From JBFIHZ01 sp041601535 (GTDB lineage Bacteria > Pseudomonadota > Gammaproteobacteria > Xanthomonadales > SZUA-36): 9,845 nt of DNA. Under the pieces are notes generated by a model. It did no database searches, was not told the DNA's origin, and saw only the letters and a program-made list of their open reading frames with translations. Positions within the stretch are counted from its first letter, which is position 1. Each line of letters starts with the position of its first letter. The translations under genes were made by a program, and so were the position numbers. Location: the NCBI GenBank assembly GCA_041601535.1, contig JBFIHZ010000128.1:1-9845 (forward strand). The letters run 5' to 3'. Shown here one piece after another: positions 1 through 6,864 of the stretch.

Positions 1-1003
1 GCTCGATATCGCCGTAGTCCAGGCCCAGCAGCCGGGTGAAATCACCATCGAAAATGGCGGCGCCAATAAACGTCGACCAGGCGGTATACGGGTAGACTTC
101 GGTAGTCACGTCCATGCCATTGCCGCGCATGCCATCAATCATCCCCAGTAACAAGGGCACCTGGCTGCCGCCGCTGCTGCCAATGTGCACGATATGCAGG
201 CTGGCGCCGGTGGCGGCGGCATCGGCCAGCAGTTCCTGGATGGCATCCACACTGCCGCCCGGCTCGATTTCGGCCATATAGCGCGAATGCACAAAGGCCG
301 TCACGTTATTGGCTTTGGCGAGCTGGAACAGCCGGAAAATTTCTTCGCGCGTGGCTCCGGCGGTGTAGTTAATGCCAAAGCCGATACCCAGCGCGCCTTC
401 ATCCAGCCCCGATTGCAGGCGTGCTTTTATTGCGTCCAGTTCCTCCGGCCCAGCAGCTTGCTCAACCCAGCTGCGCTCCCGGGTGATGGCACCGACCCGC
501 TCGTTTTCCAGCAAGCCTCCCGCCAGGTCCTGTTCGCTTGCACCAAAGGCCGCCAGGTCAACAAACGTCGCTACCCGGCTCATGATATGGCTCACGCTGG
601 CCCCATAATGAATCGGTGCACGGCCCTCGCGGGCGGCATACCAGGCCGCGACCGGATAACTGCCCACTTCAAGCTCCAACTGGGTGGTAACCCCGTCCTG
701 TGCCTGCAGCCAGGATTCGAATTCACGCTGGCCGTGGGCGTGCAGGTCAATAAAACCGGGTGCCACCACCAGGCCTTTGGCATCGATCACGGTTTCGCCC
801 TGCAATGGCTCGGCTGACATCGCTGCGATGCGGCCGTCGCTAATGCCGATATGGCGCACTGAATCCAGCGCATTGGCCGGGTTCATCACCCGCCCGTCGC
901 GGATCACCAGGTCGTAGGTCTCGGCCTGCAGGCTTGCCGGCAGCGCCAGCAACAGGCTGAGGGCTAACAGCACGGTGCTGCGGTGGGTTCCACGGTTGCT
1001 CAT
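1..1003 (-). CDS. Exported D-aminoacylase / N-acyl-D-glutamate deacylase-like amidohydrolase (3' part missing)
   Basis: Metal-dependent amidohydrolase expected to remove the acyl group from N-acyl-D-amino acids. The frame is open to the left edge, giving 334 residues. Residues 1-27 form a Sec signal peptide with a Leu-rich core and a likely cut after LQA. Next come the beta-sandwich start (DLVIRDGRVMNPAN) and the metal-binding motif PGFIDLHAHGQ (H88, H90). Further probable metal ligands are H239 (FVHSR) and H273 (HIVHIGSSG), followed by TTEVYPYTAWST near 300-311. Where classical D-aminoacylases carry GNCG with a bridging Cys, this protein has LELE (E110, E112), which I recall as typical of the D-glutamate-deacylase-like branch. 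The start is ATG 1001-1003 with GAGGAGG (1012-1018) 8 nt upstream. It is last of five minus-strand genes, 35 nt after the YkvI gene. The family is secure; the substrate is inferred. Confidence 0.88.
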   Translation of the reverse strand, partial: MSNRGTHRSTVLLALSLLLALPASLQAETYDLVIRDGRVMNPANALDSVRHIGISDGRIAAMSAEPLQGETVIDAKGLVVAPGFIDLHAHGQREFESWLQAQDGVTTQLELEVGSYPVAAWYAAREGRAPIHYGASVSHIMSRVATFVDLAAFGASEQDLAGGLLENERVGAITRERSWVEQAAGPEELDAIKARLQSGLDEGALGIGFGINYTAGATREEIFRLFQLAKANNVTAFVHSRYMAEIEPGGSVDAIQELLADAAATGASLHIVHIGSSGGSQVPLLLGMIDGMRGNGMDVTTEVYPYTAWSTFIGAAIFDGDFTRLLGLDYGDIE

Positions 1004-1038
1004 GCGAACGGCCTCCTCAATGTGATGGGTGCGGTGAA

Positions 1039-2121
1039 TCAAACACGTGCCATGCGCCACACCCCAAAGGTGCACAAAGGCACAATGAATACCAGGATAA
1101 ACGCCCAGGTCAGTGTGCCATAGCCATTGGCGATCAGGTTGATCAGGCCAATGGTTTCAGCCAGAACAATGGCGATCGACAGGGTGCTGATGGCCACCGT
1201 TGGCCGCAGCCAGGCAGGCATGTCACGGCCGTTCTGATGATACAGGTCGTTGATGCGCTCGTTGATGGCATGGATATTGGCGGCGCCGGTTTCCACGAAG
1301 GTGCCGAACACGACGATGTAAAAAAGTACCTGCAGCCAGGTCACACCCAGGCGTTGCATCATGTAATCGGCCGGTACCGGTGCGTCGAGCACCGCCGGGT
1401 AGCTTGCCGCCATGGCCAGGAAAAACAGAACCCCCGGAATCATCGCCAGCGGACCGGCCAGCAGCCCGGCGGCCACCGCATCGCGCCGTGAGTTCATGTG
1501 TTTCACACAAAACAGGATTACCGGCAGGGCGGCGATGTTATAGCCCACATATTTGATGCCCTGGCTAAGCCAGCCGGTCCCTGCCTGTGGCGCGGCCGCG
1601 CTGAAATCCAGGTCGGAGCTGAACGTCCACAGGTACCAGGCCACGAACAGTGCATAAGTGGCATACAGCAGAAACGACCAGCCGGCCAGCACGCGCTCAA
1701 TGGCGGCTGTGCCGTGGAACACCAGCACGCCAATCAACAACATCAGGAAGCCGGTGCCAGCCAGGCTGGGCAGGCCCAGGCGGGCAGCAACCATCTCGCC
1801 TGAGGCGGCACCAATTACCGCCAGGATCAGCAGGCACAGGATCAGGAAAGCGAGTTCATACAAAAACCACCAGCGCCCCAGCAAGGCTCGGAAAAAAGCC
1901 CGGTAGTTGTAACTGGATGTACGCCGTGCAAACTCAAAGCACAGGGCCGCGATGATGCTGAACAGCAAGGTGGCCACCAGCAGCCCGAACAGCCCGGCCA
2001 GCGGACCCTGCGATAGGAAGAATTCCACCAGCTCGCGGCCGGTGGCATAACCCCCGCCGATAATGACCGACTGCAACAGAAAACCCGGCAGGATAATGCG
2101 CTTGAACAGTGATGCCTGCAT
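1039..2121 (-). CDS. YkvI-family polytopic membrane protein, putative transporter
   Basis: Inner-membrane protein of 360 residues with about ten hydrophobic segments. The N-terminal motif IIGGGYATGRELVEFF, with a glycine-rich break in the first helix, is what I recognise as the YkvI family, related to APC/NSS-fold transporters. The substrate of this family is not established. Other signatures are GIKYVGYNIAALPVILF in the middle and the conserved FVETGAANIHAINERI stretch near residues 280-295. The frame stays open upstream to 2256, overlapping the DUF819 gene, but the extra 45 residues (Cys/Gly/Ser-rich, not hydrophobic) do not resemble the family. I therefore chose ATG 2119-2121, preceded by AAGGGGG at 2133-2139 with an 11-nt gap. 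It lies between another membrane protein and an exported D-amino-acid hydrolase, so uptake of amino acids or small peptides is plausible but inferred. Confidence 0.87.
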   Translation of the reverse strand: MQASLFKRIILPGFLLQSVIIGGGYATGRELVEFFLSQGPLAGLFGLLVATLLFSIIAALCFEFARRTSSYNYRAFFRALLGRWWFLYELAFLILCLLILAVIGAASGEMVAARLGLPSLAGTGFLMLLIGVLVFHGTAAIERVLAGWSFLLYATYALFVAWYLWTFSSDLDFSAAAPQAGTGWLSQGIKYVGYNIAALPVILFCVKHMNSRRDAVAAGLLAGPLAMIPGVLFFLAMAASYPAVLDAPVPADYMMQRLGVTWLQVLFYIVVFGTFVETGAANIHAINERINDLYHQNGRDMPAWLRPTVAISTLSIAIVLAETIGLINLIANGYGTLTWAFILVFIVPLCTFGVWRMARV

Positions 2122-2170
2122 GTGAATCAGAACCCCCTTATGCGTGAAATTGCCAGTGCCCAGACTTTGC

Positions 2171-2188
2171 CGGCTGCCATAGCAGCCG
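2171..2188. repeat. Short perfect hairpin between the DUF819 and YkvI genes
   Basis: CGGCTGC (2171-2177) and GCAGCCG (2182-2188) pair perfectly around a CATA loop, giving 7 bp. It lies in the 115-nt gap between the two membrane-protein genes. No T-run follows on either strand, so it is not a classical terminator. It could modulate mRNA stability or the ratio of the two transporters. It is short enough to be chance in GC-rich DNA. Confidence 0.35.
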
Positions 2189-2236
2189 CTGGTGGACACG
2201 CTTCCGGCAGGCTCACTGCAGCGGGCGTTTTGACCG

Positions 2237-3418
2237 TTAACCCAACCACGAAGCAACCGCCATGCCGATAAAGCTGGCGATCACATAACCCGCTGTGCCG
2301 CACAGTATGCCGGGCGTCACCAGCGCATGCCAGCCTTTACTGCCGGCCAGCGCGGCCGCAGTGGACGGCCCGCTGGCACAGGCAATGGACGCAATGATGG
2401 CCTCGTCCAGCGCCGCGCCGAACAGGCGGGCGGATGCCAGGACAAACATAAAATGCACGCTGAGAATGATGGCGGCCAGTCCAATAACCGCCAAAGCTTC
2501 GTGCAGCAGCACGCTGATATCGCAGCCGGCGCCAATAGCTACGAAGAAGATATACATCAGCAGCATGGCGGTATCCATCTGTCCGCTCAATCGTTCCAGC
2601 GGGCGGTGAAACAGGTTGGCAACAACAATGGTGATGGCGGTGATAAACAGGATGGCGTAGCTGGCCAGGCCTGTGGCGCTGGCCAGCCAGTAACCGAGCT
2701 GGCAAATCGACAGGCTCAGACCCAGCCCCACGGCGATGTGGATGGGGTTGAATGGCCTGGCTGCAGGTGTTTCCTCATTGGCCCGGCCTGGTTCCTGGCC
2801 CGATCCCTGACCTGATCCCCGGCCTGACCCCAGGCCAGACGCCCTGTGGTTAGCCGATGTGGCAGGCAAGAAACGCCGCGCCAGTGCCAGCGAAGGCAGC
2901 AATGCCAGCAACACCAGGTAGCTGCTGCCCACCAGGTTATCCGCGGCATTGCCGGCGGCAAACAATGCCGGGTCCATATCCAGCATGCTGCCGACCGCCA
3001 CATAATTCATCGAACCGCCGATATAGGTGGCCGTCATGGCACCGGTAATCGCGCTGGCTTGTTGGCCCAGCGGTAACAGCTGAAAGGCAAGCACCGCGCC
3101 CAGCGTGGTGCCCAGTGTGGCAGCGGCAAACACTTTCAGCATGGTGCCGGTCTCCGCCAGCAGCCGGCGCAGGCTGGCCCGGTACAGCAGTAGGGGGATG
3201 GCCACCGGCACCAGAAAGTCCATAACCACGTCATAGGCCGGCGCGGCCTGGGGAATAATGCGCAGGTTTGACAGTGCGATGGCCAGCAGGATCACCAGGC
3301 CAACACCGGAAACTTTTTGGCCCAGCCGGGTATGTTCGGCCCACAGGCCAAAGCCGGCCAGCCCGACGAGCATGGCCCAGATGGCAAAGGTCGAGTCTGC
3401 GGCAATCAGCGATTCCAT
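2237..3418 (-). CDS. DUF819 family integral membrane protein, putative transporter
   Basis: Polytopic inner-membrane protein of 393 residues, close to the usual DUF819 (YjcL-like) length. It has two halves, each of several hydrophobic helices. The first holds the family hallmark TGAMTATYIGGSMNYVAVGS (about 125-144). The second ends with ACASGPSTAAALAGSKGW and LVTPGILCGTAGY. The transported substrate is not established for this family; genes of this type often sit beside peptidases and D-amino-acid enzymes, as here. The hydrophilic loop between the halves (about 186-222) is a degenerate Gly-Ser repeat, annotated separately. The start is ATG 3416-3418 with AAGG (3427-3430) 8 nt upstream. It begins 22 nt after the dipeptidase stop, consistent with co-transcription. 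Import of D-Ala, dipeptides or related products of that periplasmic enzyme is an inference. Confidence 0.9.
   Translation of the reverse strand: MESLIAADSTFAIWAMLVGLAGFGLWAEHTRLGQKVSGVGLVILLAIALSNLRIIPQAAPAYDVVMDFLVPVAIPLLLYRASLRRLLAETGTMLKVFAAATLGTTLGAVLAFQLLPLGQQASAITGAMTATYIGGSMNYVAVGSMLDMDPALFAAGNAADNLVGSSYLVLLALLPSLALARRFLPATSANHRASGLGSGRGSGQGSGQEPGRANEETPAARPFNPIHIAVGLGLSLSICQLGYWLASATGLASYAILFITAITIVVANLFHRPLERLSGQMDTAMLLMYIFFVAIGAGCDISVLLHEALAVIGLAAIILSVHFMFVLASARLFGAALDEAIIASIACASGPSTAAALAGSKGWHALVTPGILCGTAGYVIASFIGMAVASWLG
2777..2836 (-). repeat. Five degenerate 12-bp tandem units encoding the central Gly-Ser linker of the DUF819 protein
   Basis: Read on the minus strand, residues 195-214 split into five four-residue units: GLGS, GRGS, GQGS, GQEP, GRAN. 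The codons drift gradually (GGC CTG GGG TCA, then GGC CGG GGA TCA, then GGT CAG GGA TCG), as expected for an in-frame minisatellite that has expanded and decayed. Because units are 12 bp, copy-number change would lengthen the loop without breaking the frame. It sits in the loop joining the two membrane halves. Confidence 0.7.
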
Positions 3419-3440
3419 GGAAAATACCTTCGGATACGTA

Positions 3441-4226
3441 CTACTGTTTGGTAACGGATGGGTCCAGCTCCTCGAACCTCAGGTTCATGATCGGATAGCG
3501 CTGCCAGCCCTGGCAGTCGTAGTGCCACCATTCTTCGGGATATACCGTGAAGCCCTCTGCTTCCATGGCCTGGCGCAACAGGTCCCGATGACGGCGCTGC
3601 GTTTCACTGCCGCCGGAGTAGTCGGCATGGGCGCGCTCGGAAAATTCGTCGTAGCCGCTGGGCATGTCCAGCGCTTGCCCGCTGGCCAGGTCGTACAGGG
3701 TCAGGTCTACGGCGCAGCCGCGGTTGTGTCGTGAGCCCTGCTGCGGATCGGCGACAAACACCTTGTGCTGAGCGGGTGTGGCATCCCAGAAAATGCGCGT
3801 CACATACCATGGCCGGTAGGCGTCATATAACAGCAGGCCATAACCATGCCGCTGCAGCCGTTGATGCGCCCGTACCAGTGCTTCGGCCGCCGGGCGCTGC
3901 AAAAACGCCCGCGCCTGCCGGTAAATGCGGGTTGCCAGGAAGTTATTGGTGGTGGCGTAGCGGATATCCAGCAAGATACCGGCGTGCAATTGCGTGGGGT
4001 CAACCAGGTCGGGCGGCAGAAAATCACCTGACTCGGCCGGCGGGCTGGCCGCCAGTGCCCGTTGTTCGAGCAAGGCCACGGGTTCCACCGGCTGAATGCG
4101 AAAGCTCTGGCGGGACGGGTTGGTATCGGCGCTGGCCGTCTGCCCGGCCAACAGCAGGTTCAATCCAAGCCACATGAGCAGAACCCCGGCGGCCCGCCCC
4201 TGGCCCTCCGGTGGCCAGCACGCCAT
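3441..4226 (-). CDS. VanX-type D-alanyl-D-alanine dipeptidase (peptidase family M15), exported
   Basis: Zinc dipeptidase cleaving D-Ala-D-Ala. Counting from the ATG at 4226 (261 residues), a signal peptide (GVLLMWLGLNLLLAG...TASA) ends near residue 33. The catalytic domain has all family marks: LDIRYAT, DAYRP with the conserved Arg (R138), SRHNRGCAVD giving zinc ligands H167 and D174, MPSGYDEFS, and EEWWHYD with catalytic Glu E232 and third zinc ligand H235. The start is uncertain. The frame extends to ATG 4308-4310 and GTG 4344-4346, none with a convincing ribosome site. I chose 4226 because it gives a normal-length signal-peptide n-region. The 4227-4448 gap shows only a weak minus-strand promoter candidate (TTGCTG 4379-4384, TAGCGA 4355-4360). 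E. coli DdpX is cytoplasmic, whereas this one should be periplasmic, placing it beside cell-wall peptide turnover. Confidence 0.9.
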   Translation of the reverse strand: MACWPPEGQGRAAGVLLMWLGLNLLLAGQTASADTNPSRQSFRIQPVEPVALLEQRALAASPPAESGDFLPPDLVDPTQLHAGILLDIRYATTNNFLATRIYRQARAFLQRPAAEALVRAHQRLQRHGYGLLLYDAYRPWYVTRIFWDATPAQHKVFVADPQQGSRHNRGCAVDLTLYDLASGQALDMPSGYDEFSERAHADYSGGSETQRRHRDLLRQAMEAEGFTVYPEEWWHYDCQGWQRYPIMNLRFEELDPSVTKQ

Positions 4227-4448
4227 GCGCCGTGCGGCCGTGGCGGGCCGGGGCGCGTCCGTGCTGCGCCATTGTGGCGGGCGGTAAGCATGCCTTGCTG
4301 CTGGTTTCATGGTTGGCCGGGCGCAGGCCGTGCGGTCAGTGTGCACGGCCCGTATCGCTACCTCTGCTGGGTATGGGTCAGCAATGTGGACGATTGAGCG
4401 CGCGGTTTCCGTAAGTCGCCTTTGCCGCCGAGTGTGGGTTGCGGTTAC

Positions 4449-4934
4449 TCAGGCCAGTTCAAAGCGGTTGGCGGCGCGGTTCTTGCGCACCTTTGCCGGA
4501 TCCCAGATGCGGCCGTTCATGGCCACGTAGACACCCCAGGGCAGCGATTGCACGGCGCCGATCGCACAGCCGATATTGAACTCGGCATCGGAATCCCGAA
4601 AGCGCGCCGGGCTCAGTGCGCCGGTCAACACCACCACTCGCTCAGGCAGGCCTGCCAGCGCGGCGGCGGTCTCGACCAGTGTGTCGGTGCCGTGGGTGAT
4701 CAGAAAGTGCTGCGCATCACTGGCAAGCACTGCCTGGCGGATCGCCTGCCGGTCAGCCTCACCCATGTGCAGGCTGTCCTTGCGCATCAACGGCTTTACC
4801 TCGTACTCGAAGGCCACGTTCATGGCATCCAGGATTTTCTGTACCTGCGGCAGCCCGATCTGGTAATCACTGCGGTCATCGAAGTACAGTTTGTCCAGCG
4901 TGCCGCCGGTGGTGAAAACGGTGAGTTTCTGCAT
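4449..4934 (-). CDS. Single-domain asparaginase-family amidohydrolase
   Basis: The 161 residues match only the N-terminal catalytic domain of type I/II L-asparaginases, which are usually about 330 residues. The catalytic set appears intact: TTGGT with nucleophile T12, THGTDT with T83-D84, and VAMNGRIWDPAKVRKN placing K151 where the E. coli type II enzyme has its catalytic Lys. There is no signal peptide, so it is probably cytoplasmic. The stop is clean with no downstream remnant of the second domain, and stand-alone short asparaginase-domain proteins are known, so I read it as a natural short form rather than a truncation. The start is ATG 4932-4934 with AGGAG (4946-4950) 11 nt upstream. It is first of the minus-strand group and divergent from the sigma gene. 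The substrate (Asn, D-Asn, or an amide or peptide product of the neighbouring enzymes) cannot be told from sequence. Confidence 0.88.
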   Translation of the reverse strand: MQKLTVFTTGGTLDKLYFDDRSDYQIGLPQVQKILDAMNVAFEYEVKPLMRKDSLHMGEADRQAIRQAVLASDAQHFLITHGTDTLVETAAALAGLPERVVVLTGALSPARFRDSDAEFNIGCAIGAVQSLPWGVYVAMNGRIWDPAKVRKNRAANRFELA

Positions 4935-4989
4935 GATGTTGGGTACTCCTGCTTGACGGTCTGGAAGCTGGCTGCCGCCACGGGCGCGC

Positions 4990-5019
4990 AGTGTGCGTGA
5001 CGCATCGACACGTGGTCAA
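4990..5019 (-). promoter_or_regulatory. Weak candidate promoter with an embedded palindrome, upstream of the asparaginase-led gene group
   Basis: On the minus strand, TTGACC (5014-5019) is a good -35 element, followed at 18 nt by the poor -10 match CACACT (4990-4995). Between them lies a perfect palindrome, TGCGT-G-ACGCA (4994-5004), which could be an operator. It is correctly placed in the divergent control region, about 55-85 nt before the asparaginase start. Both elements are short, so this is suggestive only. Confidence 0.25.
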
Positions 5020-5079
5020 GCCCCGCTAACGGCCGCTGAAACCGTCCGCTGTGGCGGCGCCGGGCTGGGGTGAAACTCG

Positions 5080-5108
5080 ACTGGCGGAAAAAAGCTGGTG
5101 TATCGTCT
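5080..5108 (+). promoter_or_regulatory. Probable ECF-sigma-dependent promoter of the sigma gene (autoregulation)
   Basis: ACTGGCGGAAA (5080-5090), then 12 nt, then TCGTCT (5103-5108). GGAAA-type -35 and CGTC-type -10 elements are characteristic of ECF sigma promoters. The same two blocks recur with identical spacing before the receptor gene (6865-6893). Transcription starting some 6-8 nt past the -10 block leaves about a 40-nt leader before GTG 5155, with its ribosome site inside the transcript. The GGAAA-to-CGTC distance is slightly shorter than in RpoE-type promoters, which may be group-specific. Confidence 0.65.
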
Positions 5109-5141
5109 TATCCAGGTGGAGCTCTGGGTAGTTGCCGGCAT

Positions 5142-5150
5142 AAGGAAGGA
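5142..5150 (+). promoter_or_regulatory. Ribosome-binding site deciding the sigma factor start
   Basis: AAGGAAGGA places AAGGA (5142-5146) 8 nt before GTG 5155-5157. The upstream in-frame GTG at 5098 has no such site and lies inside the proposed promoter, so the 5155 start is preferred. Confidence 0.65.
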
Positions 5151-5154
5151 TTGG

Positions 5155-5754
5155 GTGTCCAGTACAAAAACCATCAACTCAATTTACCTGTCCCTGCGGG
5201 GCCGGCTGTCGCGTGCTGTATCCGGCATTGTTCCGCCCAAGGACGTGGAGGACATCGTGCAGGAAGCGTACGTGCGCCTGTGCCAGGTGGAAGACCCGGC
5301 CGACATCCGCACGCCGCATTCCTACCTGTTCAAAACCGCACGCAACCTGGCACTGGATTTCGTCAAGCGCTCGGAGACGCGGTTGTCTGACAGCCTGGAA
5401 GAGCTGCTGGATGGACAGCTGCCACAGGTGGAGCGCAGCACCGATGCGACCTTTGAGGAAGTGGCCAACGACGAGGAGTTCAGCCAGTTCTGCGATGCCG
5501 TGCGCCACCTGCCGTTGCAATGCCGCCGTGCCTTCGTGCTGAAAAAAGTTTATGGCTATTCGCAAAAGGAAATTGCCCGCGAGATGGGGATCAGTGAAAA
5601 CACTGTGGAAAAACACGTGGCATTGGGTCTCAGGCGCTGCCTGCACTATATGCAACGCCGCAGCGGACAGCCGCAGCGGCAAACCGCGCATGCCACCCGC
5701 TCGGCTGGGCCGTCGCGGGTGCGGGCCGTGTCGTTGAAGGAGCCGGGCGCATGA
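5155..5754 (+). CDS. ECF RNA polymerase sigma factor, FecI-like
   Basis: Alternative sigma factor of 199 residues that would direct RNA polymerase to the receptor promoter. Region 2 covers about 7-75, with VEDIVQEAYVRL (31-42), the DIVQEA core-binding motif, and TPHSYLFKTARNLALDFVKR (53-72) for -10 recognition. Region 4 holds the helix-turn-helix YGYSQKEIAREMGISENTVEKHV (133-155) for -35 recognition. The C-terminal tail (about 167-199) is Arg- and Ser-rich and looks disordered. Its stop overlaps the anti-sigma start (ATGA at 5751-5754), so the two are translationally coupled in the usual fecI-fecR arrangement. GTG 5155 is chosen over GTG 5098 because of the ribosome site and the promoter position. 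The promoter copy in front of it suggests autoactivation, unlike E. coli fecI, which is iron/Fur controlled. I saw no obvious Fur box. Confidence 0.93.
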   Translation: MSSTKTINSIYLSLRGRLSRAVSGIVPPKDVEDIVQEAYVRLCQVEDPADIRTPHSYLFKTARNLALDFVKRSETRLSDSLEELLDGQLPQVERSTDATFEEVANDEEFSQFCDAVRHLPLQCRRAFVLKKVYGYSQKEIAREMGISENTVEKHVALGLRRCLHYMQRRSGQPQRQTAHATRSAGPSRVRAVSLKEPGA

Positions 5755-6809
5755 GCAAAGTCATCAATCTGCCTCAGTCCCAACCCTGCCACGAAGAAGC
5801 CAGCCTGTGGGTTACCCGGCTGGACGAGGGGCTGACAGAGCAGCAGGAAGCGGCCCTGCGCACCTGGCTGGCCGCCGACCCACAGCACGTTGAAGCGTTT
5901 CTGGAACTGGCCAGGCTGTGGGACAAAATGGGTTCGTTGTCACGCTTGTCCGCGTTATTTCCGCCGCCGCGCCGCCGCACGCGGCCAGCACGCGTGGTCT
6001 GGGCTGCCGCGGCTTCAGTGGCACTGGTGGTATTCGCCGGCCTGTGGGGCTTGCGGTTCATGTCAACTGATCTTGCGCCGGGCGCGGAATCCCCGTCCTC
6101 CATGGCCAGCTGGCACAACGTGTACGAAACGGCGGTGGGCGAGCATTCCACCATTACCCTGCCCGATGGCAGCCAGTTGATGCTGAACACCAACAGCCGC
6201 ATCGTGATCAATTACGGCGATGCGCACCGCCTGTTGAAACTGGAACGGGGTGAGGTGCATGTGCGGGTCGCCAAGGATCCCGAACGGCCCCTGTCCGTGT
6301 TTGCGGCCGATCGCATCGTGCAGGCCGTTGGCACCGAGTTCAATATCCAGATCACCGATCAACAACGCATTGAGCTGGTGGTTACCGAGGGCAAAGTCCG
6401 CGTGGGCATACGTGATGCGCAGACAGCTGGCAAAGAATCGGAACAACCGGCCGTGCTGCTGCCCGATGCGCTGACCGTGGCCGCCAGCGAGGGCATTATC
6501 CTGGGTGCGGCGGATGAAACGGTGACCGAATTGTCAGCCGACGACATCGAGGTGCAGCTTTCGTGGCAGAACGGCAACCTGATTTTCCGTGGTGAGTCAC
6601 TGGAAGAAGCGATGAAGGAGGTCAGCCGCTACACCTCGGTTGAGTTTGTTTTCCTTGATGAAGACCTGAAGAAGGTCCGCGTTGCTGGCCTGTTCAAAAG
6701 TGATGATGTAGACGGCCTGCTCGCGGTGCTGCATGAAAACTTCCAGATTGATTTTAAACGCATTGATGACCGCAAGGTGCTGCTCGACAGCCAGGCCGTC
6801 ACTCCCTGA
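5751..6809 (+). CDS. FecR-family transmembrane anti-sigma factor / sigma regulator
   Basis: Inner-membrane regulator of 352 residues that holds or activates the adjacent sigma factor and receives the signal from the receptor's STN domain in the periplasm. Domain order: a cytoplasmic N-terminal sigma-binding domain (about 13-60, DUF4880 type, with W20, W39 and W57 and the LAADPQHVEAFLELARLWD stretch); a basic PPPRRRTRPAR segment; one membrane helix (about 82-103); the periplasmic FecR domain (about 124-220, including GEHSTITLPDGSQLMLNTNS and VQAVGTEFNI); and a C-terminal STN-like/DUF4974 domain (about 273-350). The length is normal for the family. ATG 5751 follows AAGGAG (5737-5742) by 8 nt and overlaps the sigma stop. 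After the TGA, a small GCCGG/CCGGC hairpin (6810-6826) lies in the gap before the receptor promoter; it is too weak to call a terminator. Confidence 0.93.
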   Translation: MSKVINLPQSQPCHEEASLWVTRLDEGLTEQQEAALRTWLAADPQHVEAFLELARLWDKMGSLSRLSALFPPPRRRTRPARVVWAAAASVALVVFAGLWGLRFMSTDLAPGAESPSSMASWHNVYETAVGEHSTITLPDGSQLMLNTNSRIVINYGDAHRLLKLERGEVHVRVAKDPERPLSVFAADRIVQAVGTEFNIQITDQQRIELVVTEGKVRVGIRDAQTAGKESEQPAVLLPDALTVAASEGIILGAADETVTELSADDIEVQLSWQNGNLIFRGESLEEAMKEVSRYTSVEFVFLDEDLKKVRVAGLFKSDDVDGLLAVLHENFQIDFKRIDDRKVLLDSQAVTP

Positions 6810-6864
6810 GCCGGCCTTGCACCGGCGCCCCGTAGTTGTATTTGTTGTCCGGCCTTTCCACTCC

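Noticed and set aside
185..817. 210-codon plus-strand frame opposite the amidohydrolase
   Set aside because: The minus-strand frame has a signal peptide, metal motifs and a strong ribosome site; the opposite reading shows no family features.
2122..2256. 45-residue N-terminal extension of the YkvI protein overlapping the DUF819 gene
   Set aside because: It is not hydrophobic, is unlike the family N-terminus, and a ribosome site lies before the internal ATG.
4422..5000. 192-codon plus-strand frame across the asparaginase gene and the divergent region
   Set aside because: It is antisense to a gene with intact catalytic motifs, has no family resemblance and crosses the control region.
5098..5154. 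Longer sigma factor starting at GTG 5098
   Set aside because: That codon lies inside the duplicated promoter motif, upstream of the expected transcript start. GTG 5155 has the ribosome site and a normal family N-terminus.
6810..6826. GCCGG/CCGGC hairpin after fecR as a terminator
   Set aside because: It has only 5 pairs with a 7-nt loop and no proper T-run, so it is likely chance in GC-rich DNA.
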